From positions 1 to 57,855 of the forward strand of contig NZ_ATAE01000040.1 of the NCBI RefSeq assembly GCF_000474275.2: a stretch of 57,855 nt of DNA, in the 5' to 3' direction. This stretch comes from Alkalihalophilus marmarensis DSM 21297. Lineage in GTDB: Bacteria > Bacillota > Bacilli > Bacillales > Bacillaceae_D. The notes below the pieces were generated by a model. It made no database searches and was not told the DNA's origin. It saw only the letters and a list, made by a program, of their open reading frames with translations. A program made the translations under genes and the position numbers. Positions 1 through 9,354 of this stretch are shown here, piece by piece (the stretch's first letter is position 1; each line of letters starts with the position of its first letter).

Positions 1-160
1 GACCCCTGTTCAGTACAGAGATCATCTTATTAAGGCTGCCTAGGCTTTTTAAAAATGTCCTTTACAAAGGGTACACTTTATTTTGTCAGGTGGTTTTCTT
101 GTTGTGGCTAACATCAGTACGTGCAGAACGAACGATCACGAACATTTGTGTTGAGGGAGG

Positions 161-235
161 CACACGCTTTCCGTGGGCGGGTCCGGGAGCATTCTCATCT
201 TTGCACTCGTGCGGAGTGGAGTCTTGTTTTGCACG
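161..235 (+). repeat. Degraded copy of GC-rich dispersed repeat (forward)
   Basis: The segment begins with the CACACGCTTTCCGTGGGCGG word that opens the better unit at 283, then continues with GGGAGC, a CTC-rich stretch and GGAGTGGAGTC, a decayed form of GCAGGAGTCG. It resembles the degraded unit at 27506-27580, including the GTCTTGTTTT that follows. It is a partial, eroded member of the family. Confidence 0.55.
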
Positions 236-282
236 TATATAAGGCAACTGAAAAGACATCCCCCCTGCCATAGTTGTTGATT

Positions 283-412
283 TCCGCTGCAGGCACACGC
301 TTTCCGCGGGCGGCCCGGGAGCTTCCTCGTCGCTACGGCTCCTGTGGGATCTCCCTGGTCACGCGCATCCCGCAGGAGTCGGTGCCTTCCGCTCCAATCA
401 ACCGAGAGAGAA
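283..412 (+). repeat. GC-rich dispersed repeat, near-complete unit (forward)
   Basis: The unit runs from CCGCTGCAGGCACACGCTTT through GGGCGGCCCGGGAGCTTCCT, a GATCTCCCTGG box and CCCGCAGGAGTCG to CCTTCCGCTCCAATCAAC. The same order of boxes is found at 27638-27716 and 27753-27880. Internal complementary words (CGGGCGGCCCGGG; CTCCTGTGGG against CCCGCAGGAG) mean either strand could fold. Family-wide, such units are common between genes in Bacillaceae; no function is assigned. Confidence 0.7.
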
Positions 413-540
413 GGTTGGATAGTGCTCCCTCATCGAACGTGTTCTTTGCTCAGTGGTTTAGTAAACGAAGAGCGGTTTATAATTTGAACTGAGCCTAACT
501 AAATCGCTCCACATAATAATTACAAAAAGCAGTAACCCAG

Positions 541-655
541 CGGATGAAATATGTGTAGACTCCTGCGGTGCCTAGAGCAGGGCTGAGATCCCGCAGGGCA
601 CAAGCCCGAGGAAGCTCAGCAGCTCACCGCGGAAAGCGAAGCATATTTCAGCAGC
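541..655 (-). repeat. GC-rich dispersed repeat (reverse unit)
   Basis: Reading plus, the unit starts CGGATGAAATATG and contains ACTCCTGCGG, GAGATCCCGCAGG, GCCCGAGGAAGCTC and CCGCGGAAAGCGAAGC, ending CATATTTCAGCAGCG. These boxes are the reverse complement, in order, of those in the unit at 283-412, so this is the same family inverted. A close relative lies at 28025-28145. Confidence 0.7.
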
Positions 656-774
656 GACGACTTTGCTATAACCCTTGTTTGAGGCACTTTATCTTGTATA
701 TGTTCGGTGTTTTCACTTGAACTGAGCTGTGACTTCACCCAACTCATACATATTTCTAAGAGTAAATTACCCAG

Positions 775-805
775 TGAAGCATATTTCAGCAGCGGCTAGC
801 TCACG
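775..805 (-). repeat. Terminal fragment of reverse repeat unit
   Basis: GTGAAGCATATTTCAGCAGC is nearly identical to the end of the unit at 541-655 (GCGAAGCATATTTCAGCAGC). Only this terminal part is present, suggesting a truncated extra copy. Confidence 0.5.
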
Positions 806-851
806 CCTATCCAACATGTGTGTTTTTCATTTTCAAAAAACCTTCCCAAAC

Positions 852-878
852 AAAAAAACGGCCCTGCATCAGGCCGCC
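852..878 (-). terminator. Rho-independent terminator of crh
   Basis: On the minus strand CGGCC, an 8-nt loop and GGCCG form a GC-rich stem directly followed by a run of seven U. It starts a few bases after the crh stop codon and closes the glmR-whiA-crh transcript. Confidence 0.85.
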
Positions 879-882
879 TTTC

Positions 883-1140
883 TTAAGCTTCTTTCTCTAC
901 ATAGGCAGCTAGTGCTTCTAACGCTTCTGCCTCATCATGTCCCTCAGTAATAAGAGTAATCGTAGTCCCCTGGCTCAAAGCAAGGCTCATAAGACCCATA
1001 ATACTCTTCGCATTCACTTTCTTTTCACCCTTTTGAATAAATACATCAGATGAAAAACGATTCGCCTCTTGAACAAATAGAGCTGCCGGTCTTGCTTGCA
1101 AACCGGTTTTTAGTTTAACTTGTACTTCTTTTTCTGCCAT
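883..1140 (-). CDS. crh: Catabolite repression HPr-like protein Crh
   Basis: An 85-residue protein of the HPr fold. The phosphotransfer histidine of HPr is replaced by glutamine (Q15 in KTGLQARPAA), while the regulatory serine is kept (S46 in AKSIMGLMSL). This is the diagnostic Crh pattern: the protein cannot carry sugar phosphate but, when Ser46 is phosphorylated by HPr kinase, acts as a cytosolic co-repressor with CcpA. It lies 34 bp after whiA at the end of the rapZ-glmR-whiA cluster, as in Bacillus subtilis. Its kinase (hprK, 17950-18888) and a cre-bearing target (41962-41976) are in the same window. A role in glmR-linked regulation is known for relatives but cannot be read here. Confidence 0.95.
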   Translation of the reverse strand: MAEKEVQVKLKTGLQARPAALFVQEANRFSSDVFIQKGEKKVNAKSIMGLMSLALSQGTTITLITEGHDEAEALEALAAYVEKEA

Positions 1141-1174
1141 CTGTGTCCCTCCTCTACTGTTTTTCGCTCTAGTC

Positions 1175-2131
1175 TTACATTTTTAATTCCACCGATTGCC
1201 CAGAGCGAATACGTTCAGCCAGTTGGTCAATTTTCCGGAGACGATGATTGATGCCTGATTTACTAACGACACCGCTCTCCACCATTTCCCCAAGCTCTTT
1301 CAATGTAACATCTTGGTGTTTCATTCGAAGTTCTGCGATTTCACGTAATTTCGGCGGGAGCTGCTCAAGGCCGATCTCACGTTCCACCAGCCGGATATTC
1401 TCCACTTGCCTTAAAGCTGCACCTACCGTCTTATTTAAGTTAGCGGTTTCGCAGTTTACAAGACGGTTTACAGAATTACGCATATCTTTCATAATACGCA
1501 CGTCCTCAAAATAAAGAAGAGCTTGATGTGCGCCGATGATGTTTAAGAACTCCGTAATTTTTTCGCTCTCTTTCATATACGTGATGAACCCCTTCTTACG
1601 TTCCAATGTTTTTGCATTTAGATCGTATTCGTTCATCAATTCACATAAAGATTGATTATGTTCCTCATAGAGAGAAAAAACCTCTAAATGATAAGATGAG
1701 GTTTCTGGGTGATTAATTGAGCCCCCTGCTAAAAACGCCCCTCTTAAGTATGCTCTCTTACAGCATGATGTCTTCACTATTTCTTGTGAGATCGTGCGGA
1801 TAAACGAAAACCCTTCTCCAAGGATTCCAAGGAGCTCAAGCAATCGTTTTGCCTCATGAGAGATTCGAACAAGATAGACGTTATTTTTCTTTAAGCGCAT
1901 CTTTTTTCGAACGAGAAGCTCCACAAAAATCTCTGGATATAACTTTTTAATTAAAGTGTAAATCCGACGAGCAATCGCTGCGTTCTCAGTGGTCACATCA
2001 AGCCCAAGCTGCTTGTTTCCAAGTGACATCGATCCATTCATACGGATTAAAGCGGAAAGTTCTGCTTTAGCACAACAATCCTCTTGCTCAAACTGGGTTA
2101 GTTCTTTTTTTGTAGTGGCTGCGAAGGACAT
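1175..2131 (-). CDS. whiA: DNA-binding protein WhiA
   Basis: A 318-residue WhiA homologue. The N-terminal two thirds match the LAGLIDADG-homing-endonuclease-like fold ([47 protein letters not shown]) that has lost catalytic function; the C-terminal part is the WhiA helix-turn-helix ([11 protein letters not shown]...[13 protein letters not shown]). In Bacillus WhiA is nucleoid associated and influences cell division and chromosome segregation. An upstream in-frame start would add 25 residues, but the ATG at 2131 has a strong GGAGTGA site in front and gives the family N-terminus [11 protein letters not shown]. It follows glmR by about 100 bp in the same transcript. Confidence 0.93.
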   Translation of the reverse strand: MSFAATTKKELTQFEQEDCCAKAELSALIRMNGSMSLGNKQLGLDVTTENAAIARRIYTLIKKLYPEIFVELLVRKKMRLKKNNVYLVRISHEAKRLLELLGILGEGFSFIRTISQEIVKTSCCKRAYLRGAFLAGGSINHPETSSYHLEVFSLYEEHNQSLCELMNEYDLNAKTLERKKGFITYMKESEKITEFLNIIGAHQALLYFEDVRIMKDMRNSVNRLVNCETANLNKTVGAALRQVENIRLVEREIGLEQLPPKLREIAELRMKHQDVTLKELGEMVESGVVSKSGINHRLRKIDQLAERIRSGQSVELKM

Positions 2132-2235
2132 TACGTTCACTCCTTTCAGCCGTGCAGCACGCATGTATGACCCGCTTTTACTAATTGATCGTTTGCAAAA
2201 CCACACGCCAATATTCTAGTAACCTTTTACGCCAT

Positions 2236-3189
2236 TTACCTTTTATCTATTACATCTATCAATGCCTTAGATACTTTAATCGCATCATGTCTCAGCATTT
2301 TCTCATACTCCACAACAAAATGATCACAGATTATGCCAACACCCATTGATTGAAGCCGGTCTGTATCTACAGTAACAGGGACAGCATGTTCTTTTGAATA
2401 ATGCTTCCTCACTTCATCAGATACAGGTGACCCATGAACGAGGATTTCATCTATCATACCTTTTCCGCAATGAGAAAACAACGCATCGAGGTGTTCGGAT
2501 GCTGTATAGCCGTCAGTCTCTCCGCTTTGTGTCATCACATTGCAGATATATACCTTTTTTGCTTCTGACTCTGAAACAGCTTCACTGATCCCTGGAACGA
2601 GCAGATTTGGCAGGACACTTGTATATAAGCTTCCTGGTCCAAGTACGATAAGGTCTGCCTCTTGAATAGCTTTAACACTTTCATAAAGCGGACTAATATC
2701 TGCTGGTGTTAAAAAGACTCGTTTAATTCGTTTTTTGGAAAGCGGTATTTTAGACTCCCCTGTTACCACGGTACCATCCTCCATCTCACCATGTAAGACG
2801 ACACTGCGATTAGCAGCAGGAAATACTTTTCCACGTACATTTAGGACTTTGCTGAGCTCTGCTATCCCTTTTGCAAAATCTCCAGTGAGAGAAGTCATTC
2901 CTGCTAGCAGCAAGTTGCCTAAGGAATGTCCTGATAAGCCATTCCCATTTTGAAAACGATGCTGAAATAACTCTTCTACTAATGGCTCTACTTCAGCAAG
3001 GGCGACGAGAACGTTACGAACATCTCCTGGAGGCGGAATATCAAGCTCTTGTCTCAAACGCCCTGAGCTGCCCCCATCATCGGCCACTGTTACAACCGCC
3101 GTGATCGAAACAGGAAATGTTTTTAACCCTCGAAGCAATACAGATAGTCCTGTTCCTCCGCCGATTACAACAATTTTCTTTTGCTTCAC
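2236..3189 (-). CDS. glmR: Gluconeogenesis factor GlmR (YvcK, CofD-like)
   Basis: A 317-residue protein of the CofD/YvcK family. Visible family motifs are the N-terminal Rossmann-like [14 protein letters not shown], the [10 protein letters not shown] box near residue 40 and [16 protein letters not shown] near residue 187. In Bacillus it binds UDP-GlcNAc and stimulates GlmS, steering carbon into peptidoglycan precursors, and is needed on gluconeogenic carbon sources. The GTG start overlaps the rapZ stop (GTGA), indicating translational coupling. The neighbouring crh and rapZ fit a carbon/cell-wall control unit. Confidence 0.93.
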   Translation of the reverse strand: MKQKKIVVIGGGTGLSVLLRGLKTFPVSITAVVTVADDGGSSGRLRQELDIPPPGDVRNVLVALAEVEPLVEELFQHRFQNGNGLSGHSLGNLLLAGMTSLTGDFAKGIAELSKVLNVRGKVFPAANRSVVLHGEMEDGTVVTGESKIPLSKKRIKRVFLTPADISPLYESVKAIQEADLIVLGPGSLYTSVLPNLLVPGISEAVSESEAKKVYICNVMTQSGETDGYTASEHLDALFSHCGKGMIDEILVHGSPVSDEVRKHYSKEHAVPVTVDTDRLQSMGVGIICDHFVVEYEKMLRHDAIKVSKALIDVIDKR

Positions 3190-4079
3190 GTTGTTTTTTC
3201 CTTCCCCTTTTCAATATCTCTATGACTCACATGCATGACATACTCATTTGAGAATGCCTCACCAAAGTATTCCGCTAAAGTAACCGAACGGTGCTTTCCG
3301 CCAGTACATCCAATTCCGATGACAACCTGGCTCTTACCTTCTCGTTTATACTGAGGAAGCATATACGTCAGCAAGTCACGAAGCTTTTCAATAAATGTCT
3401 GTGTTTCACTCCACTTTAATACATAAGATGAAACCTCTTCATTTAATCCTGTTTGAGGTCTTAGATGATCGACATAATGAGGATTAGGCAGGAATCTCAC
3501 ATCAAAAACAAGGTCGGCATCAATCGGGATTCCGTATTTAAAGCCAAACGACATGATATTGATTGAGAATGGATGACGGTCCGTCGTTTTAAAGCGCTGG
3601 ATAATTCTCTCACGCAGCTGGATTGGCTTCATCTCTGTTGTATCAATAATCTGCTGGGCGCGGCCTTTTAACTCTTCAAGCAATTCACGTTCTTTTTTAA
3701 TTCCATCTAGCGGAAGTCCGCCTTTAGCTAATGGATGAGACCTTCTCGTTTCTTTGTAGCGTTGTACGAGCTTGGCATCCTTTGCATCTAAGAACAAAAT
3801 TTGCATTTTAAGCTGGATGTTTTCTTCAATGCTGATCGCATCAATTGCCTCAAATAAATGATCAAAAAATGCTTTCCCGCGAAGGTCGATAACGAGTGCG
3901 ACTTTATTCATCGTCCCGTTTGAGCCTTTTAAGAGATCAACAAATTTTGGAATTAAAGCAGGGGGCAAATTATCCACACAGAAATACCCTAAGTCTTCAA
4001 AACTTTGGACAGCCACAGTTTTTCCTGCCCCAGACATTCCTGTGATGATTACGATTTGTATTTCTTCTTGATTGGTCAT
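3186..4079 (-). CDS. rapZ: RapZ/YvcJ nucleotide-binding protein
   Basis: A 297-residue P-loop protein with Walker A at residues 14-21 (GMSGAGKT) and the conserved C-terminal block [13 protein letters not shown] near residue 260. Proteobacterial RapZ is an RNase adaptor for small RNAs controlling glmS; in Bacillus the homologue YvcJ hydrolyses GTP and affects competence, and its RNA role is less clear. Genetic coupling to glmR (4-bp overlap) suggests a shared connection to amino-sugar metabolism. The ATG at 4079 follows a moderate ribosome binding site. Confidence 0.92.
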   Translation of the reverse strand: MTNQEEIQIVIITGMSGAGKTVAVQSFEDLGYFCVDNLPPALIPKFVDLLKGSNGTMNKVALVIDLRGKAFFDHLFEAIDAISIEENIQLKMQILFLDAKDAKLVQRYKETRRSHPLAKGGLPLDGIKKERELLEELKGRAQQIIDTTEMKPIQLRERIIQRFKTTDRHPFSINIMSFGFKYGIPIDADLVFDVRFLPNPHYVDHLRPQTGLNEEVSSYVLKWSETQTFIEKLRDLLTYMLPQYKREGKSQVVIGIGCTGGKHRSVTLAEYFGEAFSNEYVMHVSHRDIEKGKEKTT

Positions 4080-4160
4080 AGCCTATCACCTGCTCTTAGA
4101 TTTAGTTCATTCTTATTAAAAATAACCTTATTTATGTTTAATTTATCTTTCAGCTTATCT

Positions 4161-4652
4161 TTACTTAGATTGATCAGGATCTGATGGATCAGGATCTAAT
4201 CGATAAGATAGCAATTTAAAATCGGGTGTATAATGAAACGTTCCATACATCAGTCCGTCGTGTTCTAACACGTGACGGAATAATTGTTTATCTCCTTCAG
4301 CCATAGGCAGGGATGTAATCTGATCTAGCGGCTGCCATTTTAAAGATCCTTCTGGTGATTCCTCAAGCTGTTCACCTTCATACTGTGTTGCTTGAAATGT
4401 AAACATCATCCACTCAGATTGAATCTTGTCATCTTCAATAATGACCATTGAAAAAACGGCACGCAGCTTCGCATCTTTCACAAGAAATCCTGTTTCTTCA
4501 CGGAACTCTCTTGTCACTGCTTCTTTAATGGATTCACCAGACTCCATTTTCCCTCCTGGTGCCACCCACCATCCTCTACGTGGCTTCTGTAACAATAACG
4601 CTTGATCTCCATTTACTAGTACACAGTTTGTAACCCTTTGCAACAGCTTCAC
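4161..4652 (-). CDS. yvcI: Nudix hydrolase YvcI (MutT-like)
   Basis: A 163-residue Nudix hydrolase. The full Nudix box is visible at about residues 34-56 (GGKMESGE...REFREETGF), preceded by the KPRRGWWVAPGGK strand typical of the YvcI group, often annotated as 8-oxo-dGTP diphosphatase. The C-terminal FHYTPDFKLLSYRLDP also matches that group. Substrate is not established. The GTG at 4652 gives the family N-terminus (LLQRVTNCVL); a TTG nine bases downstream with GAGGTGA in front is a possible alternative. It lies 81 bp upstream of rapZ and probably leads that operon. Confidence 0.88.
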   Translation of the reverse strand: MKLLQRVTNCVLVNGDQALLLQKPRRGWWVAPGGKMESGESIKEAVTREFREETGFLVKDAKLRAVFSMVIIEDDKIQSEWMMFTFQATQYEGEQLEESPEGSLKWQPLDQITSLPMAEGDKQLFRHVLEHDGLMYGTFHYTPDFKLLSYRLDPDPSDPDQSK

Positions 4653-4764
4653 CTCAGTTCTACTACTCCTTAATATTATACATTCATTTTGATAACGTCA
4701 CAATTACTTGGATTAGGGAAAATTTGCATGGGGAGTTGATTTTGTCGAATCATTTCAAAATAGA

Positions 4765-4795
4765 CAAAAAAAGGGCACGGACGGTGTGTCCGTGC
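4765..4795 (-). terminator. Terminator downstream of trxB
   Basis: Perfect 8-bp stem GCACGGAC / GTCCGTGC with a 5-nt loop at 4775-4795, followed on the minus strand by CC and seven U. It separates trxB from the yvcI-rapZ-glmR-whiA-crh unit. Confidence 0.85.
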
Positions 4796-4908
4796 AAATT
4801 ATATAAAAAAGGGGGTCAATTACTTATTTATATCATACCCCATATATATTTCATCCTTGTTACAAACTCATTAAGACCGAATTACGTTTTTTTCTGCAGT
4901 TTTTTGAA

Positions 4909-5868
<960 letters not shown>

Positions 5869-5911
5869 TCACTGCTGTAAATTGATTTCTACCCTTATCC
5901 TAATCAAGAGA

Positions 5912-5933
5912 CATATAAGTGTCTACTTATATG
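5912..5933. promoter_or_regulatory. Perfect 9-bp inverted repeat upstream of trxB
   Basis: CATATAAGT, GTCT, ACTTATATG form a perfect 9-4-9 inverted repeat about 70 bp before the trxB start codon. Neither strand has a T-run after it, so it is not a terminator. On the minus strand an AGCA word sits at its edge; Spx-dependent trxB promoters use such a word, but this is only suggestive. It may be an operator or an mRNA leader hairpin. Confidence 0.4.
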
Positions 5934-5958
5934 CTCAAACAACACAAATTCTTTACAA

Positions 5959-7026
5959 TTACCACAGGTGGTATTCTACATCGCGCGCCAAAAGGGTGCC
6001 TTGCTCTACTTTTTCAAGAATTTCTGCCGCAGCTTTATTCCCTAGCTTTCCCGCTCTGCGCCAGTAAAATAAGGCCTTTTCATACTGGTCTGTGTGATAG
6101 TACGCCACAGCTAAGCAATGGAACAGATCGGGTTCCCGTTCTAAAATGAAGGGCTCTACACGCATAATCCGTCCGATGACCTGCTCGTAATGTCCGACTG
6201 CTGCCAGCACTTGTGCTACCTTCATATGATGTTCGATATCAAGCGGATAAATGCGTTTAATCGCATCAATAAAAGGTGCTGCAGACAACTCATCCTCTTT
6301 TATCGTATAAAATACTGCTAAATTACAAAGGGCGAATAAATTCCCCTCATCTTCTTGTAACACATTTCTGCTTAGTTCAAACGCCGAATCATCGCCTAAC
6401 CGAAAAAGTGCTTCAGCTAAATGATTATGCGCCGACCAGCAAGCAGGGTGCTCCGTAATAATGTCTTGCAAAATAGGAAGCGCTTCTTCTGGTTTCCCGT
6501 CTCTAAGAAGCGTACGGGCACGGCCATGCTCAATAATATATTCATCAGATGACAAATCAAACGACTCCCAATCTTCTTCGTCGTCCGCATCAGCCTCTGC
6601 TTCATTTTGCTCTACTTGCATTAAATCCAACAAATCGCCTGCGTCTTTAAAGAATTCCCCGCCAGGAGTTAATACCATGTAACGCTTTGCGGCCTCTTCA
6701 GCCTTTTCAAATAATCCAAGATAGGCATAGTTGTTAGCCATGAAAAAATAACATTCAGATTGATCCTCACCATGGTTCGTTAAGACCATCTCTAAAATGT
6801 CATTCGATCTCTCATACTGGCCGATTTCTGAGAGAACTGCCGCTAATTGAACATGAAAAACCGGCTCTTGATCCGTCAGCTTAACAGCACGTTCAAATAA
6901 TTTCACTGCTCGCTTCAGATGGTTTTTACGATAAGCAATAATGCCTCTATGAAAGAAATAATCGCCGCTGCGATAAAACGGAACCACATTTCGGTTTTCT
7001 TGCTCATTTTCAGGTGTTAAGTTCAT
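5959..7026 (-). CDS. Tetratricopeptide-repeat protein (YvcD-like)
   Basis: About 355 residues, almost entirely helical with several TPR-like units, e.g. YFFHRGIIAYRKNHLKRAVKLFERAVKL near the N-terminus, a middle AEALFRLGDDS repeat and CLAVAYYHTDQYEKALFYWRRAGKLG at the end. An acidic spacer (EAEADADDEEDWESFD) sits between the repeat blocks. No signal peptide or enzyme motif is visible, so it is probably a cytosolic scaffold. ATG at 7026 has a GGGGGAA site eight bases upstream and is preferred to the ATG at 7056, which has none. Position next to trxB corresponds to yvcD of Bacillus subtilis. Function unknown. Confidence 0.8.
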   Translation of the reverse strand: MNLTPENEQENRNVVPFYRSGDYFFHRGIIAYRKNHLKRAVKLFERAVKLTDQEPVFHVQLAAVLSEIGQYERSNDILEMVLTNHGEDQSECYFFMANNYAYLGLFEKAEEAAKRYMVLTPGGEFFKDAGDLLDLMQVEQNEAEADADDEEDWESFDLSSDEYIIEHGRARTLLRDGKPEEALPILQDIITEHPACWSAHNHLAEALFRLGDDSAFELSRNVLQEDEGNLFALCNLAVFYTIKEDELSAAPFIDAIKRIYPLDIEHHMKVAQVLAAVGHYEQVIGRIMRVEPFILEREPDLFHCLAVAYYHTDQYEKALFYWRRAGKLGNKAAAEILEKVEQGTLLARDVEYHLW

Positions 7027-7141
7027 GAAGTTTAATTCCCCCAAGTTCTCATTCATACACCCAAGTATACAATAAACGAGGAGAAGTAGGAATGTGAAAT
7101 AAATAATCTATTAAGTAGAAATTCTCTTCGCCCTGTCCACT

Positions 7142-7177
7142 AAAGAAAACTCAGGAACATATCAGCATGCTCCTGAG
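7142..7177 (-). terminator. Terminator of doxX gene
   Basis: CTCAGGA at 7150-7156 pairs with TCCTGAG at 7171-7177; on the minus strand the hairpin is followed by TTTTCTTT. It starts just after the doxX stop codon. Confidence 0.75.
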
Positions 7178-7190
7178 TTATTATACAATG

Positions 7191-7709
7191 TTAAGCCGCA
7201 TTCGCCACATCACCTTGAATGCCTTGGCCGCCATTTCGTTTATTGTTAATGAACCCTTTCATATAAGGGATTACCCAGCGGTCGCCGCCGTATCTGCCTG
7301 CATTCGCTCCTGCTGCCAAGATGAATATGGTAAATAAGATCATCCACGGATTAGAAGAAATCGTTCCGGCAAATGAGAAGGCAAAGTTCATCATAATCCC
7401 GAAGAAGGCTGCTGCCGTTGTAAATACCCCGAAGATCAACCCAAGGCCGACAAACAATTCTCCCCATGCCACCATGAAGCTGAACAGCTCTGCATTAGGA
7501 ACAGCAAACCCTTCAATAAAAGCATGGTATGTTGGATATTGCTCAAGCACAGCGGGATTATTCACAACTCCCATTAAATATCCCTCAGCACTAAATCCTC
7601 CCGTTACTTTACCAAAACCGGCTGTCACCCACATCCAGCCAATATATAATCGAATCAAAGTTAGAGTTCCTGCTGCATAGCGGTTCGTCCGTAAAAAATT
7701 CATAAACAT
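7191..7709 (-). CDS. DoxX/DoxD-family membrane protein
   Basis: A 172-residue membrane protein with about four hydrophobic segments. Family hallmarks are an N-terminal LIRLYIGWMWVTAGFGKV segment and MVAWGELFVGLGLIFGVFTT in the middle. DoxX/DoxD relatives include thiosulfate:quinone oxidoreductase subunits and quinone- or thiol-stress induced proteins of Firmicutes; the exact reaction is unknown. ATG at 7709 has GAGGAG ten bases upstream. It is a single-gene unit between the TPR gene and the his operon. The promoter carries two to three Rex-like operators, suggesting control by the NADH/NAD ratio, which would fit an electron-transfer role. That regulatory link is inference. Confidence 0.85.
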   Translation of the reverse strand: MFMNFLRTNRYAAGTLTLIRLYIGWMWVTAGFGKVTGGFSAEGYLMGVVNNPAVLEQYPTYHAFIEGFAVPNAELFSFMVAWGELFVGLGLIFGVFTTAAAFFGIMMNFAFSFAGTISSNPWMILFTIFILAAGANAGRYGGDRWVIPYMKGFINNKRNGGQGIQGDVANAA

Positions 7710-7765
7710 TGTTCATCTTCTCCTCTTGTTTTCATTTTACGTGTTCTTCAAGTTAGCAAATTAAT

Positions 7766-7783
7766 TTGTGAAACATTTCACAT
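7766..7783. promoter_or_regulatory. Rex-like operator 1 (doxX leader)
   Basis: TTGTGAAACATTTCACAT matches the Rex consensus TTGTGAANNNNTTCACAA at 13 of 14 specified positions; the inner 7-bp arms TGTGAAA/TTTCACA are perfect. It lies in the untranslated leader, about 50-65 bp downstream of the predicted start point and upstream of the ribosome binding site, suited to a roadblock. Confidence 0.65.
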
Positions 7784-7809
7784 GATAGATTAAAAAATTT
7801 TGGTTTGGT

Positions 7810-7823
7810 TTAGTGATCACTAA
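7810..7823. promoter_or_regulatory. 14-bp perfect palindrome just downstream of doxX start point
   Basis: TTAGTGATCACTAA is a perfect palindrome located roughly +9 to +22 relative to the predicted doxX transcription start. It does not resemble the Rex sites around it, so a second DNA-binding protein may act here. The protein is not identified. Confidence 0.45.
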
Positions 7824-7838
7824 CTTCCTTACACTCAT

Positions 7839-7867
7839 ATTATACTACGATTAGTTTGTGAAGTTAA
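7839..7867 (-). promoter_or_regulatory. Sigma-A promoter of doxX
   Basis: On the minus strand TTAACT, a 17-bp spacer and a perfect TATAAT. The predicted start is near 7832, leaving a leader of about 120 nt. The -35 lies inside Rex-like operator 2. Confidence 0.65.
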
Positions 7868-7873
7868 TCACAT
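7856..7873. promoter_or_regulatory. Rex-like operator 2 overlapping doxX -35
   Basis: TTGTGAAGTTAATCACAT matches the Rex consensus at 12 of 14 specified positions, with perfect TGTGA/TCACA arms. It covers the -35 hexamer, where a bound repressor would block RNA polymerase. Confidence 0.6.
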
Positions 7874-7895
7874 AGTATTGTTTTCTGTGACCAGT

Positions 7896-7913
7896 TTGTG
7901 AAATATTGAGCAA
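7896..7913. promoter_or_regulatory. Rex-like half operator upstream of doxX promoter
   Basis: TTGTGAAATATTGAGCAA keeps a perfect left half (TTGTGAA) but a poor right half (TGAGCAA against TTCACAA). It lies 40 bp from operator 2, about four helical turns, so cooperative binding is conceivable. Confidence 0.35.
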
Positions 7914-7922
7914 ATTTTATAT

Positions 7923-7956
7923 AAAAAGAGACCTATCCACATGTGAATAAGTCTCT
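7923..7956 (-). terminator. Terminator of the his operon
   Basis: On the minus strand AGAGAC and GTCTCT enclose a further self-complementary core (ATTCACATGTGGAT), followed by five U. It begins six bases after the hisI stop codon. Confidence 0.85.
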
Positions 7957-7961
7957 GTCTC

Positions 7962-8594
7962 TTATGATTTAGGCTTATGGCGTTCTTCAAGCACTGATAA
8001 CACTTCGTCTAATGGAAGCTTTTGTTCTCTTAACAACACCAGAACATGATAAAGGAGATCTGCAACTTCCCATTTTAATTCTTCTGGGTCACGGTTTTTC
8101 GCCGCAATAATCACTTCGCCCGCTTCTTCACCAACTTTTTTCAGGATTTTATCTACACCTTTTTCAAACAAGTATGTAGTGTAAGCTCCTTCTGGCATCT
8201 CCGCCTCACGCTCAGCAATGACACGCTCAAGCTCATCAAGAATCGCAAATCGTGTAGGATTAGTACGGATATTCTCGCCAAAAAGCGAATCGCTGAAGCA
8301 TGTGTAATTTCCTTTATGGCATGCCGGACCTGCCGGTGTGACGAGCACTACAAGGGCATCAGCATCACAGTCATAACGCATATCGACAATCTGCTGCGTG
8401 TTGCCAGAAGTTGCGCCTTTATGCCACAGTTCTTCTCTAGAACGGCTGTAAAACCATGTTTCTCGTGTTTCTAGAGATTTCTGCAGAGATTCTTCGTTCA
8501 TATAAGCTAATGTCAGCACTTCTTTACTTGTTGCATCTTGAACGATCGCCGGCACTAGTCCGCGTTCATCAAATTTGATTTTTTCTACACTCAT
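7962..8594 (-). CDS. hisI: Bifunctional phosphoribosyl-AMP cyclohydrolase / phosphoribosyl-ATP pyrophosphatase
   Basis: A 210-residue fusion for steps 2 and 3 of histidine synthesis. The N-terminal cyclohydrolase half (1-105) shows [10 protein letters not shown], the metal-binding DCDADALVV and CHKGNYTCF; the C-terminal pyrophosphatase half (110-205) shows [15 protein letters not shown] and [13 protein letters not shown]. Its ATG overlaps the hisF stop (ATGA). It is the last gene of the hisZGDBHAFI operon, followed by a terminator. Confidence 0.96.
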   Translation of the reverse strand: MSVEKIKFDERGLVPAIVQDATSKEVLTLAYMNEESLQKSLETRETWFYSRSREELWHKGATSGNTQQIVDMRYDCDADALVVLVTPAGPACHKGNYTCFSDSLFGENIRTNPTRFAILDELERVIAEREAEMPEGAYTTYLFEKGVDKILKKVGEEAGEVIIAAKNRDPEELKWEVADLLYHVLVLLREQKLPLDEVLSVLEERHKPKS

Positions 8595-9349
8595 CGAACG
8601 AGCACCCCTTCCTCTCTCAAGTATGTTTTTACTTCTTCCACAGACGTTTCTTTGTAATGGAATATCGACGCTGCGAGTGCGGCATCCGCGTTGGCTTCTT
8701 TAAACACATCGGCAAAGTCTTCTTTTTTGCCAGCACCGCCTGAAGCAATAACCGGTACGCTGACCACTTCATTTACCGCTTTTGTTAAAGCAAGATCAAA
8801 TCCAGTCTTAGCCCCGTCCTGGTCCATGCTTGTAAGCAGAATTTCACCTGCACCTAAACGCGTCGCTTCTTTCGCCCAATCACGCACTTCCCACTCCGTT
8901 GCTTGACGGCCGCCATGGGTATAAATTCTCCATGAGCCAAGCTCTTCGTCATATTTCGCATCAATCGCCACGACAATACATTGCGAGCCAAAAAAGTCCG
9001 CTCCCTCACGAATCAGTTCTGGGCGTTTTACTGCTGCTGTATTCAGTGATACCTTATCAGCACCGGCCCGCAGCACTCGCTTCATATCTTCTAGCGTATT
9101 AATCCCGCCGCCGACGGTAAATGGAATCGCAAGTTTTCCAGCTACTTCTTCAACGACTTCCACCATCGTTTCACGGCCTTCATGCGAGGCGGATATATCT
9201 AAAAATACGAGCTCATCTGCACCCTGCTCATCATAAAAGGCAGCCAGTTCAACTGGATCCCCTGCATCACGGAGGTCCACAAATTGAACGCCTTTGACCA
9301 CACGTCCTTCTTTCACATCCAAGCATGGAATCATTCGTTTTGTAAGCAC
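8591..9349 (-). CDS. hisF: Imidazole glycerol phosphate synthase cyclase subunit
   Basis: A 252-residue (beta/alpha)8 barrel that, with HisH, makes imidazole glycerol phosphate and AICAR. Catalytic aspartates are seen in [16 protein letters not shown] near residue 10 and [15 protein letters not shown] near residue 129; phosphate-binding glycines occur in VGGGI and ASGGAG. The GTG at 9349 is chosen over the GTG at 9358 because AAGGAG ends only one base before the latter; it also gives the family length and N-terminus ([10 protein letters not shown]). Confidence 0.95.
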   Translation of the reverse strand: MLTKRMIPCLDVKEGRVVKGVQFVDLRDAGDPVELAAFYDEQGADELVFLDISASHEGRETMVEVVEEVAGKLAIPFTVGGGINTLEDMKRVLRAGADKVSLNTAAVKRPELIREGADFFGSQCIVVAIDAKYDEELGSWRIYTHGGRQATEWEVRDWAKEATRLGAGEILLTSMDQDGAKTGFDLALTKAVNEVVSVPVIASGGAGKKEDFADVFKEANADAALAASIFHYKETSVEEVKTYLREEGVLVR

Positions 9350-9354
9350 GTGTT

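Larger units (their letters stand above)
1..882. other. Gene-free region with dispersed repeats
   Basis: No protein-coding gene is credible here. Open frames at about 86-298 and 274-492 are translations of GC-rich repeat units. Bases 1-120 show nothing recognisable. From about 160 to 805 the region holds repeat units in both orientations, listed separately, and it ends with the crh terminator. Composition shifts sharply between GC-rich repeat cores and AT-rich spacers. Confidence 0.7.

Noticed and set aside
86-492. Open frames of 70 and 72 codons in the first repeat locus
   Set aside because: They run through GC-rich dispersed repeats, lack ribosome binding sites and reproduce the same spurious peptide words as the frames at 27407-27879.
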